Made by a program: the position numbers and the translations under genes. Shown here one piece after another: positions 52,416 to 61,457 of a DNA stretch of 64,000 nucleotides; the stretch's first letter is position 1; every line of letters begins with the position of its first letter. The DNA is from Microbacterium sp. CBA3102. GTDB lineage: Bacteria > Actinomycetota > Actinomycetes > Actinomycetales > Microbacteriaceae. The notes under the pieces were generated by a model, which worked only from the letters and a program-made list of their open reading frames with translations, made no database searches and was not told the origin of the DNA. The stretch covers positions 2,356,001-2,420,000 of the forward strand of contig NZ_CP042412.1 in the NCBI RefSeq assembly GCF_007954505.1. The letters are read 5' to 3'.

Positions 52416-53603
52416 TCATTCGTCATGCCTCGCACTGTGCGTGCTCGACTCCACTGCGGCCTCGAGGTCATCGAGTCGTCGTGCGAGATCGATCAGGGCT
52501 GTGTCGTCGGTGGGCAGGGGCCCGGCCAGCAGGGCTTGCAGGGTGCCGCGCGGGATCCGAAGGCGGTCGGAGGCCGCGTCGGCGACCTCGTCCGCGCCGG
52601 CGTGTGCGGCGAGCCCGAGGCGTCGTGCGAGTCGGCGCTGGGCGCCGTCGCGGAGAGCTTCCGCGGCGTGCGCCGAGTCCGCGGCCCTGGCCGTCAGACG
52701 CGCGCGCCCGTGCATCGTCTCGGAGGCGCGGACGGTCACGGGCAGGGTCTCGGCCACCAGCGGGCCGAAGCGCTGACCGCGCCAGACGGCTGCGGCGATC
52801 CCCGTGAGGAGCAGCAGGAGGATCACCGGGGTGACCCAGGGCGGTGTCAAGGTTCCGAGCGTGTCGATCGACTCGCCCTCGATGTCGGAGTCCGCGAAAC
52901 TCGGGACGTACCAGACGACGTGGTCCGTCTGCCCGAGCAGGGCGAGGGCCAGCGCGGCGTTGCCGTTCTCCGCGAGGGACGCGTTTCCGAAGAGCCTCGA
53001 GCCCTCCACGACGACGCGGCGGTCGTCCGTGCGGTCGTCCACGAGCACCGCGGCGCCGTTCGCATCGCCGAAGCAGGGCACCACCCCACTCGTGGGGGAG
53101 AAGAGTCTGTCCGCGCGGATCGTCCCCACTCGGGCGAACTCGGCGACATCGCACTCGGCGGACACCGCAGGAAGCGTCCCCGGGGCGTTCTCGCCGATGT
53201 CGAGTGCGCTCAGGAGATGGGTGCCTGCGGAGAGGAACACGATGCGGTCCGCCGGTTCCATCAGCGTCTCCAAGGCGTCGTCCGTCAACGTGTACGGATT
53301 CGCCATGACGAGGGTCGTGTCGTCGCCGATCGCCGCGCGCGCGGCCGTCCGGGAACGCTCGACGTCGACGTCGACTCCTCGGTCGCGAAGGATCTCGGCG
53401 AGGGCGAGCGCGCCCGCATCGTCCCGGCCTTCCGGATCGAGCGCTCCCCGTGCTCCCGGCGGTGTCACACTGACGCGGAGCGCGACGAAGGCGACGATCA
53501 GCACGAGCGCCACCACGATCAGCCAGCCCACGATCGCCTTCGTCTTGCGCGGTCGGTGCTCGGCGGTCGACGGGACGGACGGGGTTTGAGCGGTCATGCT
53601 CAC
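52416..53603 (-). CDS. DUF4350 domain protein
   Basis: A 395-aa protein anchored by an N-terminal helix (about 24-46), with the extracytoplasmic DUF4350 domain (DPEGRDDAGALALAEILRDRGVDV joined) and a second helix near residue 270, then a cytoplasmic tail. GTG at 53603 has AGGAGG 7 nt upstream and overlaps the DUF4129 stop (GTGA). Regular partner of MoxR/DUF58 in actinobacteria; function unknown. Confidence 0.85.
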   Translation of the reverse strand: MSMTAQTPSVPSTAEHRPRKTKAIVGWLIVVALVLIVAFVALRVSVTPPGARGALDPEGRDDAGALALAEILRDRGVDVDVERSRTAARAAIGDDTTLVMANPYTLTDDALETLMEPADRIVFLSAGTHLLSALDIGENAPGTLPAVSAECDVAEFARVGTIRADRLFSPTSGVVPCFGDANGAAVLVDDRTDDRRVVVEGSRLFGNASLAENGNAALALALLGQTDHVVWYVPSFADSDIEGESIDTLGTLTPPWVTPVILLLLLTGIAAAVWRGQRFGPLVAETLPVTVRASETMHGRARLTARAADSAHAAEALRDGAQRRLARRLGLAAHAGADEVADAASDRLRIPRGTLQALLAGPLPTDDTALIDLARRLDDLEAAVESSTHSARHDE

Positions 53604-54241
53604 GCCGGCACCTCCTCGGGGCGAAGCGACAGGAGTCGGGCGTCGGTCGCGGCGAGCTCTCGATAGGTCTGCTCCGTCGCGGCGTGCCCGAGGTAGCGGA
53701 CGTCGTCGAACGCAGTGGCCGCGCGGCGCATCGCCTCCGCCTCCTGCTCGAACACCCGGATCGCGTCGCGCGCGATGGACTGCGCGGTGGCGCCGGGGGC
53801 GGGATCGATCAGATCCCGCTCCAGCAGGCTCCGGGCGATCGCTCGGTACCGGAGGATCGTCGCCGTGCTCCAATCGCCTTCGCGTGCTCGGCGCTCGGCG
53901 TCGCTGCGCAGTTGTGACGCCGAGCGATCATCGGCCGCGCCCAGGAGATCCGCGCGGCCGCGTCGGACGGTGCGAGACCTTCGAGGCCGACCCCAGATGA
54001 TGAGGGCCGCGATCAACGCGGCGACGATGAGGGCGATCACGATGATGAGGGCAGCCGGCCCCACATTCGCACTGTTGTCGGCGTTGAACAGATCGGCGAG
54101 GAAACGGCCCACGTCACGGGCGAAGTGGTCGAACCACGTCGGCTTCGCGTCGGCATAGCGCGGGTTGGAGAGCTCCTCCTCGGCCCAGCGTCGCGCCTCA
54201 TCGCCGTCGGGGACGAACAGGTCGTCGAACGGTCGGATCAT
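53600..54241 (-). CDS. DUF4129 domain protein
   Basis: A 213-aa single-pass protein: transmembrane segment near residues 63-85, then the DUF4129 domain with DWSTATILRYRAIARSLLERDLIDPAPGATA (joined). DUF4129 is also found at the C-terminus of transglutaminase-like proteins. Its ATG overlaps the proper stop of the upstream membrane protein (ATGA at 54238-54241), which shows where that protein should end. Confidence 0.86.
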   Translation of the reverse strand: MIRPFDDLFVPDGDEARRWAEEELSNPRYADAKPTWFDHFARDVGRFLADLFNADNSANVGPAALIIVIALIVAALIAALIIWGRPRRSRTVRRGRADLLGAADDRSASQLRSDAERRAREGDWSTATILRYRAIARSLLERDLIDPAPGATAQSIARDAIRVFEQEAEAMRRAATAFDDVRYLGHAATEQTYRELAATDARLLSLRPEEVPA

Positions 54242-55670
54242 GCCGTGTCATCGCCGCCGGGCGCAGCCCACCCGGTCTCCCGAGGGGTGGTCGGTGCGGG
54301 CGGTGCGGGCGGAGGCGGGGGCGGGAACCCCGTCGGCGCGGTCCCCATCGATCCCGTGCTCCCCGGCGATGGTGTCGCCACCGGGGGTGCGGAGAGCGGC
54401 GCCGGGGGCGGGGGAAAGGCTGTCCCGGGTAGGGCTGTGCTGCCGGGTAGGGCTGTGCTGCCGGGTAGGGCTGTGCTGCCGGGTAGGGCTGTGCTGCCGG
54501 GTAGGGGGAGGAGGGAGCACCCGGTGCGGTGCCGTACGGAGCAGAGGCGTAGCCCTGGGTCATCTGCACGTGCTCGGGAACCTGTCGGGGCGGTGGTGCG
54601 GAGCTGACGGCGCGGGCGGGGTCCACGCGGAACGGGTCACCCTGCTGCTCGTCCGTCCAGCCGAGGTCCCGGCGTTCCACATACGCGAGGAGTGTCTGAT
54701 CCAGGCCCTCGTACCGCATCCGGCAGTCGACGTAGATGAGCGCGGCACCGGTGCTCTGGACCACCGCCGCGATCGCTTGGATCACGAGGATCAGGATCTG
54801 CGGCGCGAGGATCGCGAGGACGAAACCGACGACGGCCGCAGGTTCCACGGCGCCGGTGGGCGCGATCACGGGAGTGAGGAGCGTGCTCAGCAGCGTCGAG
54901 GGGATGCTCACGACCTGCATCGCCACACCCATGATGAGGTTGATGAGGAACACGACCCCGAAGGCGACCCAGAAGCGGCCCCGGGTGAGGCGCCAGGACC
55001 GGACGAGTGCGTCGCGGAAGCGTGCGCGTTCGAGGACGAGGATCGACGGCACCAGCAGCAGCTTCGTCGTCAGCCACACGAACAGCGGGATGGCGGCCAG
55101 CACGATGAGGACCACCGTGAGCACGACGACCCCGATGAACTCGGCACTGCCACCCAGGCCGCCCGCCACGAACGCGGCGATGATCGCCGCGACGATCGCG
55201 AAGAGCCCGAAGACCGCGGCCACCGTCAGCGACGCGAAGCCGGCGAGCCGCCAGAACGACGGCGCCATCCTGCGCCAGAGCATCCGGAGCGTGGCCTTCA
55301 CGCCGACGGCTGCGTAGCCGATCTCGGCGGCGACGACGCCCTGCATGACCGCGGTGAACGCGATCGTCGCGAGGCCCACGGCGATTCCGGCGATGAGGTT
55401 GATCCCGACCGTCCCGGCCAGCACCGCCTCGAAGTCCGGTGACGAGGGGGAGACCGTCTCCAACCGGGAGAACGTCGTGAAGAACACGACCCCCATCACG
55501 CCCGCGGTGACGAGAACGACGACGAGCTGGATGACGACGGCGAACCCGAACAGCACCTTCGGGTTGTGCCGAAGCGCCGCGAAGGCCTTCCCCAGCAGCA
55601 TTCCGAAGGTCAGCGGATGAAGAGGGATGATCCCCTTCTTCGGGGCGGGCGTCCATGTCTGGCCACTCAA
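54198..55670 (-). CDS. Polytopic membrane protein (GPDPase membrane-domain/DUF7847-like) with frameshifted C-terminus
   Basis: About six transmembrane helices in residues 20-310 (KGIIPLHPLTFGMLLGKAFAALRHNPKV opens the domain when joined), then a Pro-rich tail with four PYPAAQ repeats. As written the frame then reads a basic sequence (RPRRRSPHPRWRHHRR) into the DUF4129 gene and stops at 54198. In the -1 frame the tail continues as FPPPPAPLSAPPVATPSP and ends GWAAPGGDDTA with a stop at 54238-54240 that overlaps the DUF4129 ATG. The crossover is at TTTCCCC (54411-54417). TTG start at 55670 with GGAGGG 8 nt upstream. Confidence 0.75.
   Translation of the reverse strand: MSGQTWTPAPKKGIIPLHPLTFGMLLGKAFAALRHNPKVLFGFAVVIQLVVVLVTAGVMGVVFFTTFSRLETVSPSSPDFEAVLAGTVGINLIAGIAVGLATIAFTAVMQGVVAAEIGYAAVGVKATLRMLWRRMAPSFWRLAGFASLTVAAVFGLFAIVAAIIAAFVAGGLGGSAEFIGVVVLTVVLIVLAAIPLFVWLTTKLLLVPSILVLERARFRDALVRSWRLTRGRFWVAFGVVFLINLIMGVAMQVVSIPSTLLSTLLTPVIAPTGAVEPAAVVGFVLAILAPQILILVIQAIAAVVQSTGAALIYVDCRMRYEGLDQTLLAYVERRDLGWTDEQQGDPFRVDPARAVSSAPPPRQVPEHVQMTQGYASAPYGTAPGAPSSPYPAAQPYPAAQPYPAAQPYPAAQPYPGQPFPRPRRRSPHPRWRHHRRGARDRWGPRRRGSRPRLRPHRPHRPPLGRPGGLRPAAMTRHDPTVRRPVRPRRR
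54427..54506 (-). repeat. 18-bp tandem repeat (4.4 copies) coding PYPAAQ
   Basis: The plus strand has four identical copies of GGGTAGGGCTGTGCTGCC plus eight further bases. It encodes the Pro-rich hexapeptide repeat of the membrane protein. Copy-number change would keep the frame. Confidence 0.92.
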
Positions 55671-55754
55671 AAGGCACTCCCTCCATCGTGCGGTCCCATC
55701 GTGTCATATCCACGACGTGGTGCGCAGACCTGGGGCCTCTGGGACTGGGTGCCA

Positions 55755-55760
55755 TAAGGT
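55755..55760 (+). promoter_or_regulatory. Leaderless -10 box (TAAGGT) of mtrA
   Basis: TAAGGT lies 7 nt before the ATG of mtrA. Confidence 0.4.
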
Positions 55761-55767
55761 AACAGTT

Positions 55768-56448
55768 ATGACCTCACGCATTCTCGTGGTCGACGATGAC
55801 ACAGCACTCGCCGAGATGATCGGAATCGTGCTGCGCACCGAGGGTTTCGAGCCGGTCTTCTGTGCGGACGGAGCGCGAGCCGTCGAGGAGTGGCGCACGC
55901 AGCGACCCGATCTGGTGCTGCTCGACCTCATGCTCCCCGGGATGGACGGGATCGAGATCTGCACGCGCATCCGCGCCGAATCCGGGGTGCCGATCATCAT
56001 GCTCACGGCACGCAGCGACACCGCCGACGTCGTCCGTGGGCTCGAGGTGGGCGCGGACGACTACATGGTCAAGCCGTTCAACCCCAAGGAACTCGTGGCG
56101 CGGATCCGTACTCGTCTCCGCCCGACGCCGCAGGCCACCAGCGAACAGCTGCGGGTTGGTGACCTCACCGTCGACGTGGACGCGCATGAGGTGCGTCGAG
56201 GGACGGACCCGATCGCACTCACGCCTTTGGAGTTCCAGCTGCTCGTCGCTCTCGCCTCGAAGCCGCAGCAGGTCTTCTCCCGGGAGATGCTCCTGGAACA
56301 GGTGTGGGGATACCACTACAAGGCCGACACGCGACTCGTGAACGTGCACGTGCAGCGCCTTCGCGCCAAGGTCGAGCTCGACCCGGACAACCCCAAGATC
56401 GTGATGACGGTGCGTGGTGTGGGCTACCGTGCCGGGAGCGTGGGCTAG
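55768..56448 (+). CDS. mtrA: MtrA response regulator
   Basis: A 226-aa OmpR-family regulator: receiver domain with D53 as phosphorylation site (LLDLMLPG), T80 and K102, then a winged-helix DNA-binding domain (ALTPLEFQLLVAL, VWGYHYKADTRLVNVHVQRLRAKVE joined). MtrA controls cell-wall and division genes in actinobacteria. It is followed 7 bp later by mtrB and then lpqB, the standard operon. Confidence 0.97.
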   Translation: MTSRILVVDDDTALAEMIGIVLRTEGFEPVFCADGARAVEEWRTQRPDLVLLDLMLPGMDGIEICTRIRAESGVPIIMLTARSDTADVVRGLEVGADDYMVKPFNPKELVARIRTRLRPTPQATSEQLRVGDLTVDVDAHEVRRGTDPIALTPLEFQLLVALASKPQQVFSREMLLEQVWGYHYKADTRLVNVHVQRLRAKVELDPDNPKIVMTVRGVGYRAGSVG

Positions 56449-56455
56449 GAGCACG

Positions 56456-58138
56456 ATGGCTGCGACGACAGCGACCACGACGACGGTCGCCGTCCTGCGC
56501 GACTGGCGAGGCTGGCCGACGATGCTCGGTCTCCTGTGGAGACGGTCCCTCCGGTTCCGCACCCTCTCGATCACGCTGCTCGCGACCTCGTTGGCGATCT
56601 TCATCACGTGCGTGACGATGGCTCTCGCGATCCAGAACGACCTCTTCATCTCACGGAAGAACGTCGCCCTCGAAGACGCCCGTCGGGCGGTCGACCAGGC
56701 GCAGCGGATCCTCGATGTGGCCGAGGTGGGCGACGACCCGGCTGCACTCAGCACTCTCTGGGACGGCATCAGGGACACGTTGGCGCGGACGTCGAGCACC
56801 GACCAGCTCGCGGGATACAAGATCGAGACGGGCGCCGACACCTCGCCGTTGAACGGGTTCGAGGCCGGGCTGAACGAAAGCCTGTTGAGCCCGGAACTGC
56901 GCAGGCGTGTGGTCGAGCTCGATGACCGCCAGGAGTGGCAGTCCGTCGCGCTCCCGGTCGAGAACGGTGGGGTGGTCCCCGGGATCGTCGTGGGGCAGCA
57001 GCTCCAGGTCCCGGAAGCAGGGCCGTTCGAGATCTACTTCGCCTATGACCTGGGCGATGCCGATCAGACGCTCCTGTTCGTGCAACGCACGCTCTGGATC
57101 GCCGGGATCGGGCTCGTGGCGATCGTGGCGGCGATCTCCTGGATCGTCCTGCGAGCCGTGTCGACACCGATCGTCCAGGCCGCCGAGACGAGTGCGCGAC
57201 TCGCCGCGGGCGATCTGGGGGTGCGGATCGATGTGCACGGCGAGGACGAGCTGGCCGTTCTCGGGCGTTCGTTCAACGCCATGGCCGACAGCATCGAGGC
57301 GCAGATCAAGGAACTCGGCGAGCTGTCGATGGTGCAGCAGCGCTTCGTCTCCGATGTCTCGCACGAGTTGCGTACACCGCTGACGACGATTCGACTCGCC
57401 GCGGACATGCTGAACGACCAGCGTGCGGAGTTCGAGCCGACCACGGCGCGCGCAGCGGAACTGCTGCACGCGCAGGTGCAGCGGTTCGAGACGCTGCTCT
57501 CCGACCTGCTCGAGATCAGTCGCTACGATGCGGGGTCGGTGCAGCTCGAGCTCGAGGCCACGAGTCTCGCGCACCTGGCCGAGGACATCATCGAACAGAT
57601 GAGACCGCTCGCGGACGGCCACGGCACCGAATTGCGCTTGGTGGCGCCGGGCGGCTACTCGCCCGTGGACATGGACCCCCGCCGGGTGCGCCGGGTGCTG
57701 CGCAATCTGATCGGCAACGCGATCGAGCACGGTGAGGGCCGTCCGGTCGTCATCACGGTCGACAGCAACCAGCACGCGGTCGCCGCCGGCGTCCGGGACT
57801 TCGGTCTCGGGATGGAGCCGGGTGACGCGGAGCGGGTGTTCGACCGGTTCTGGCGGGCGGACCCGTCGCGACAGCGCACCATCGGCGGCACGGGGCTCGG
57901 GCTGTCGATCGCTCTCGGCGACGCCACCCTGCACGGCGGAACGCTGGCGGTCTGGTCGGAACTCGGGGTCGGGACGAACTTCGTGCTGACCATTCCTCGG
58001 CACGAGGGGACGCTGGACGGACCGAGCCCGGTCCCCGTCGAGCCGCAGGAGCCGTTGGCGGAACTGGGCGACGCGACACAGCCGATCTCGCTCGCCGAGA
58101 GTCGCATCGAGCTGTTCGACGAGGGGGAGAGGCCATGA
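56456..58138 (+). CDS. mtrB: MtrB sensor histidine kinase
   Basis: A 560-aa kinase: two transmembrane helices (about 38-58 and 213-235), an extracytoplasmic sensor between them, HAMP linker, H-box VSDVSHELRTPL with phospho-acceptor H303, N-box (NLIGNAIEHGEG), G1 DFGLGMEPGD, and G2 GGTGLGLSIAL. It phosphorylates MtrA. ATG at 56456 has AGGAG upstream; the frame opens earlier at 56414. The stop overlaps the lpqB start. Confidence 0.96.
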   Translation: MAATTATTTTVAVLRDWRGWPTMLGLLWRRSLRFRTLSITLLATSLAIFITCVTMALAIQNDLFISRKNVALEDARRAVDQAQRILDVAEVGDDPAALSTLWDGIRDTLARTSSTDQLAGYKIETGADTSPLNGFEAGLNESLLSPELRRRVVELDDRQEWQSVALPVENGGVVPGIVVGQQLQVPEAGPFEIYFAYDLGDADQTLLFVQRTLWIAGIGLVAIVAAISWIVLRAVSTPIVQAAETSARLAAGDLGVRIDVHGEDELAVLGRSFNAMADSIEAQIKELGELSMVQQRFVSDVSHELRTPLTTIRLAADMLNDQRAEFEPTTARAAELLHAQVQRFETLLSDLLEISRYDAGSVQLELEATSLAHLAEDIIEQMRPLADGHGTELRLVAPGGYSPVDMDPRRVRRVLRNLIGNAIEHGEGRPVVITVDSNQHAVAAGVRDFGLGMEPGDAERVFDRFWRADPSRQRTIGGTGLGLSIALGDATLHGGTLAVWSELGVGTNFVLTIPRHEGTLDGPSPVPVEPQEPLAELGDATQPISLAESRIELFDEGERP

Positions 58139-59853
58139 TCCGCGCACGATCGAAGAGACGATTGCGTGGCGCGGCGCTGGCGATCGCCGCGCTGCTGCTG
58201 CCGGCGTGTGCAGGGCTTCCGACCAGCGGCGATGTGACGGTCGGCCTCAAGCTCGGCGAATCGTCGCAGGACATCGACTTCTTCCCGGTCGCCTCGGGCC
58301 CGGTCAAGGGGGCCGGCCCCGAGCGGATCGTGGAGGGCTTCCTGGAGGCCGGCATCACCACGGCTGACAACTGGGCCACAGCACGCGAGTTCCTTTCGCC
58401 GGCGTTGCAGCGGACCTGGCGACCCGCGTCCGGCGTGTCCGTCGACGCGGGCCCGGAATCCCGCACGCTCACCTCGACGGTCCCCGAAGAGCTGGTCGAG
58501 GAGGCGGATTCGGCGGAGGTGCAGGTCGAGCTGGACCTGGTCGCGAGCGTCGACGAATCCGGTGCCTACGCGGATGCGCCCGGTGCCTCGACCATGCCGT
58601 TCGCCCTCGAGCGGATGGACGACGGCGAATGGCGCATCACGGAAGCGCTGGACGGGGTCGTGATCGACGACCCGCGGTTCGACAAGGTGTACGACGCCTA
58701 CCCGCTGCAGTATTTCGACGTCAGCTGGTCGCGACTCGTCCCCGACATGAGGTGGTTCCCTCGGCGCCAGAGTCCGGCGACGACGGTGACGCGGGCACTG
58801 ATCGGCGGTGTGCCCAGCGCCTGGCTGGATCCCGTCGTGCAGAACTCGTTCCCCGCCGACGTCCAGCTGGCCCAGGACGCGGTTCCGATCACCGGGCAGG
58901 TGGCCGAAGTCGCGCTCACCCGTCCTGCGGTCGCGCTCGACGAGACGACGCTCGCGCGGATGCGCACCCAGTTGCAGGCGACGCTGAGGGCCGCGGGGGT
59001 CGCAGTCACGCGCGTGCAGTTCACCGTGGACGGCCGCGACCTCGATGCCGGCGTGGTCGACGTGATCGAACCTTCGACCGAGATCGGCACGCTCGTCCTG
59101 AAGGACGGGGTCTTCGGCAAGATCGTGGGAGATGAGATCTCGCCGCTCCCCGGCATCAGCACCGAGATCGCCGCGATCGCTCAACCCATCCTCTCCCTCG
59201 ATGTGGCGGCGGACGAGTCCCAGGTCGCGGCGCGACTCGGAGACGGTCACGTCTACCTCGTCCGCGACGGCAGCCGCATCGAGCTGGATTCGCGTACCGG
59301 GCTCATCGATCCTTCACTCGACCCGTACGGGTACACCTGGTCGGTGCCGCGAGGGGATCCTTCCGCCCTACGCGCCTGGGACGCTGAGGTGGTTCCGCAG
59401 ACGGTGGCGAACGCCTGGCCGAATGCTTCCGCGATCTCGGACCTCCGGGTCGCCGCGGACGGCAGTCGGGTTGCCGCGGTCATCACGGTCGGCAGGCAGT
59501 ACTGGGTGGTCGTGGCCGGCGTCGTCCGCGACGCCGCGGGTGTTCCGATCGAGCTCAGCGATGCCAAGCAGCTGATCCAGCTCTCCGAGCCGGCGACGGG
59601 CCTGGTGTGGTTGGGTCCCGACCAGCTGGGTGTGCTGATGGACCCGAGCAGTCCGAAACTCATCACTCAGATGGTCGGGGGGCCGGGTACCTCGGAGGCC
59701 GCTCCGGGCGATGCGATCTCCGCCGCCGGTGCGCGGACGACCGCGGGAGTGCGCATCCTCGGTGCGGGCGGACAGCTGTTCGCACATGCGGGGACGGCCT
59801 GGCGTGAAGTCGCGTCCGGGATCTCCGTCCTCGCCACCCGCGCAGGCGAATGA
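58135..59853 (+). CDS. lpqB: LpqB lipoprotein
   Basis: A 572-aa lipoprotein: signal peptide with lipobox LPAC (C25), a GerMN-like domain (about 60-330, with DVSWSRLVPDMRWFPRRQSPATTV joined) and a C-terminal beta-propeller-like domain. LpqB is a membrane partner of MtrB. It overlaps mtrB by ATGA. Confidence 0.96.
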   Translation: MIRARSKRRLRGAALAIAALLLPACAGLPTSGDVTVGLKLGESSQDIDFFPVASGPVKGAGPERIVEGFLEAGITTADNWATAREFLSPALQRTWRPASGVSVDAGPESRTLTSTVPEELVEEADSAEVQVELDLVASVDESGAYADAPGASTMPFALERMDDGEWRITEALDGVVIDDPRFDKVYDAYPLQYFDVSWSRLVPDMRWFPRRQSPATTVTRALIGGVPSAWLDPVVQNSFPADVQLAQDAVPITGQVAEVALTRPAVALDETTLARMRTQLQATLRAAGVAVTRVQFTVDGRDLDAGVVDVIEPSTEIGTLVLKDGVFGKIVGDEISPLPGISTEIAAIAQPILSLDVAADESQVAARLGDGHVYLVRDGSRIELDSRTGLIDPSLDPYGYTWSVPRGDPSALRAWDAEVVPQTVANAWPNASAISDLRVAADGSRVAAVITVGRQYWVVVAGVVRDAAGVPIELSDAKQLIQLSEPATGLVWLGPDQLGVLMDPSSPKLITQMVGGPGTSEAAPGDAISAAGARTTAGVRILGAGGQLFAHAGTAWREVASGISVLATRAGE

Positions 59854-59946
59854 CCCTTCCTGCACGGCAGAGTCCCGCACGAGGCTTGTGCAGGACGGCC
59901 GGCGGCTCGGCGGCGTCACCGATGCCAGGAGTCGCAGAATCGTCGG

Positions 59947-60593
59947 ATGCAGGAAGAATCCCGTCTCCTTCGGATCGGAGCCGAGGTCGCCGCGTTCCTG
60001 CTCGCCGCGAACTGCGCGGGCTGCGCTGAGCCCGGCCTCCTGCTGTGCCCAGGCTGTCGGAGTGCCTTGGCGCCGCGGGCGCAGGAGTCGGTGACACCGG
60101 CGGGGCTGCCCGTCTGGTCCGCCCTCGAGTTCGACGGGGTGGCGGCGCGCTGCATCCGGCGGCTCAAGGGGGAGGGGACACGCTCATCGCGCGCCCGCTC
60201 GGTGCGGCGCTGGCGAGCGTCCTCAGCCCGCTGGTGACATCGGCGACGTGGATCGTGCCCGTTCCGACGAGCCGGGCCGCTTTCCGACGTCGGGGCTACC
60301 GTGTCCCGGACCTGCTGGTCCGCCGTGCGCACGCGGATCCGCAGGCCGTGCTCGCCGTCGAGGGAGCGCGCCCGGATCAGCGCGGGCTGGGCGCTCGCGC
60401 ACGCCAGACGAACGTCCGCGGAGCGATGCGTGCACGGCACCGAGGGGAGGGAGCCGAGGCGGTCATCGTCGACGACGTGATCACGACCGGGGCGACATTC
60501 GACGAGGCAGCGCGCGCCCTCACGGTGGCCGGGTTCCGAGTCGTCGCGGCCGTCGCGCTCGCCGCCACGCCGCTTCGTGGCGGATTCGCATGA
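59947..60593 (+). pseudogene. comF: ComF-family phosphoribosyltransferase, frameshifted
   Basis: Residues 1-77 are read from ATG 59947: a four-cysteine zinc ribbon (NCAGCAEPGLLLCPGCRSAL), then FDGVAARCIRRLKGEG. From there the family sequence continues one base back as DTLIARPLGAALASVLSPL through VPVPTSRAAFRRRGYRV to the PRPP motif AVIVDDVITTGATFDEAA, ending at 60593. The break is in the GGGG run at 60174-60177; one more G would give an intact protein of about 215 aa. ComF homologues sit between lpqB and hpf in other actinobacteria. It may be a true mutation or a homopolymer error. Confidence 0.85.
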
Positions 60594-60634
60594 ACCTCAT
60601 CGACAACCCACCGGAGACACAGGAGAACCAGCTC

Positions 60635-60663
60635 GTGACATCCGTCGACGGGCGGACTACGGT
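60635..60663 (+). promoter_or_regulatory. Promoter of hpf (GTGACA, 17 bp, TACGGT)
   Basis: GTGACA (60635-60640) and TACGGT (60658-60663) have 17-bp spacing. The start would be near 60670, giving a 5' leader of about 55 nt with AGGAGG before the ATG. Confidence 0.45.
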
Positions 60664-60725
60664 GGGGGGACACAAGGCGACCACGGTCCGCCCTTGGCCG
60701 GGAGGACCGGGACAAGGAGGCAGCA

Positions 60726-61382
60726 ATGGAAACAAGCATCGTTGGCGTCGGAGTGGGTATCACCGATCGCTTCCGAACCGTTGTCGAAGAGAAGATCGCC
60801 AAGATCCAGATGCTCGCGTCTCGCGCGCAGCGGCTGGATGTGAAGGTCACCCATCGCGTGTATCGCAACGGTCATGTGCCCGATGAGACCGTCGAGCTCA
60901 CGCTGATCGGGAAGGGACCGGTCGTCCGAGCCGAAGCGACCGATGGAGACAAGTTCGTCGCTCTCGATCTCGCGGTGGACAAGATGTCCGAGCAGCTGCG
61001 TCGCGCGAAGGAGAAGCGGGTCGATGGACGACAGCACCCCCGCGGCGCTCACTTCGAGAAGGAGAGCGGAGCTCTCACGGGCATCGACGTCCAGCCGGCG
61101 TCGGCGGATGTCCTGCATGCCGTCGCCACCGGCAACGTGCCGGTGCAGCAGACGGAAGAGGAGGAGTACTCGCCCGTCGTCATCCGCACGAAGAGCTTCG
61201 ACGCCGAGTGGATGACCGTCGAGGAGGCCGTCGACCGGATGGAACTGGTCGGACACGACTTCTTCCTCTTCGTGGACGTCCGCACCGACCACCCGAGTGT
61301 CGTCTACCGGCGCAAGGGCTGGGACTACGGCGTGATCGCGTTGAGCACCCAGGCTCCGCCGTCCGAGGCCCTCGCCTCCTGA
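60726..61382 (+). CDS. hpf: Ribosome hibernation promoting factor, long form
   Basis: A 218-aa protein: N-terminal HPF/RaiA domain (about 1-105) that binds the 30S decoding centre, a linker, and the C-terminal dimerisation domain (SPVVIRTKSFDAEWMTVEEAVDRMELVGHDFFLFVD joined) that produces 100S ribosomes. ATG has AGGAGG at 60715-60720. A strong terminator follows. Confidence 0.95.
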   Translation: METSIVGVGVGITDRFRTVVEEKIAKIQMLASRAQRLDVKVTHRVYRNGHVPDETVELTLIGKGPVVRAEATDGDKFVALDLAVDKMSEQLRRAKEKRVDGRQHPRGAHFEKESGALTGIDVQPASADVLHAVATGNVPVQQTEEEEYSPVVIRTKSFDAEWMTVEEAVDRMELVGHDFFLFVDVRTDHPSVVYRRKGWDYGVIALSTQAPPSEALAS

Positions 61383-61391
61383 TCGACGTTG

Positions 61392-61431
61392 CGAAACGGC
61401 CCGGCCCCGAGAAAGGGACCGGGCCGTTTCG
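61392..61431. terminator. Bidirectional terminator between hpf and the coiled-coil gene
   Basis: CGAAACGGCCCGG and CCGGGCCGTTTCG form a perfect 13-bp stem with a 14-nt loop. It starts 9 nt after the hpf stop and lies 26 nt beyond the stop of the convergent gene. The A/T ends of the stem give a short U run (GTTTCG) on either strand. Confidence 0.75.
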
Positions 61432-61457
61432 ACGTCCGGGAGGCGTGAGGGCTCGGG

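Noticed and set aside
51885..53666. 593-codon plus-strand frame
   Set aside because: It is antisense to MoxR and DUF4350 with no recognisable domain; a GC-rich shadow frame.
54427..54506. 18-bp repeat considered as a CRISPR or intergenic VNTR
   Set aside because: There are no spacers, and the repeat encodes PYPAAQ in frame with a membrane protein.
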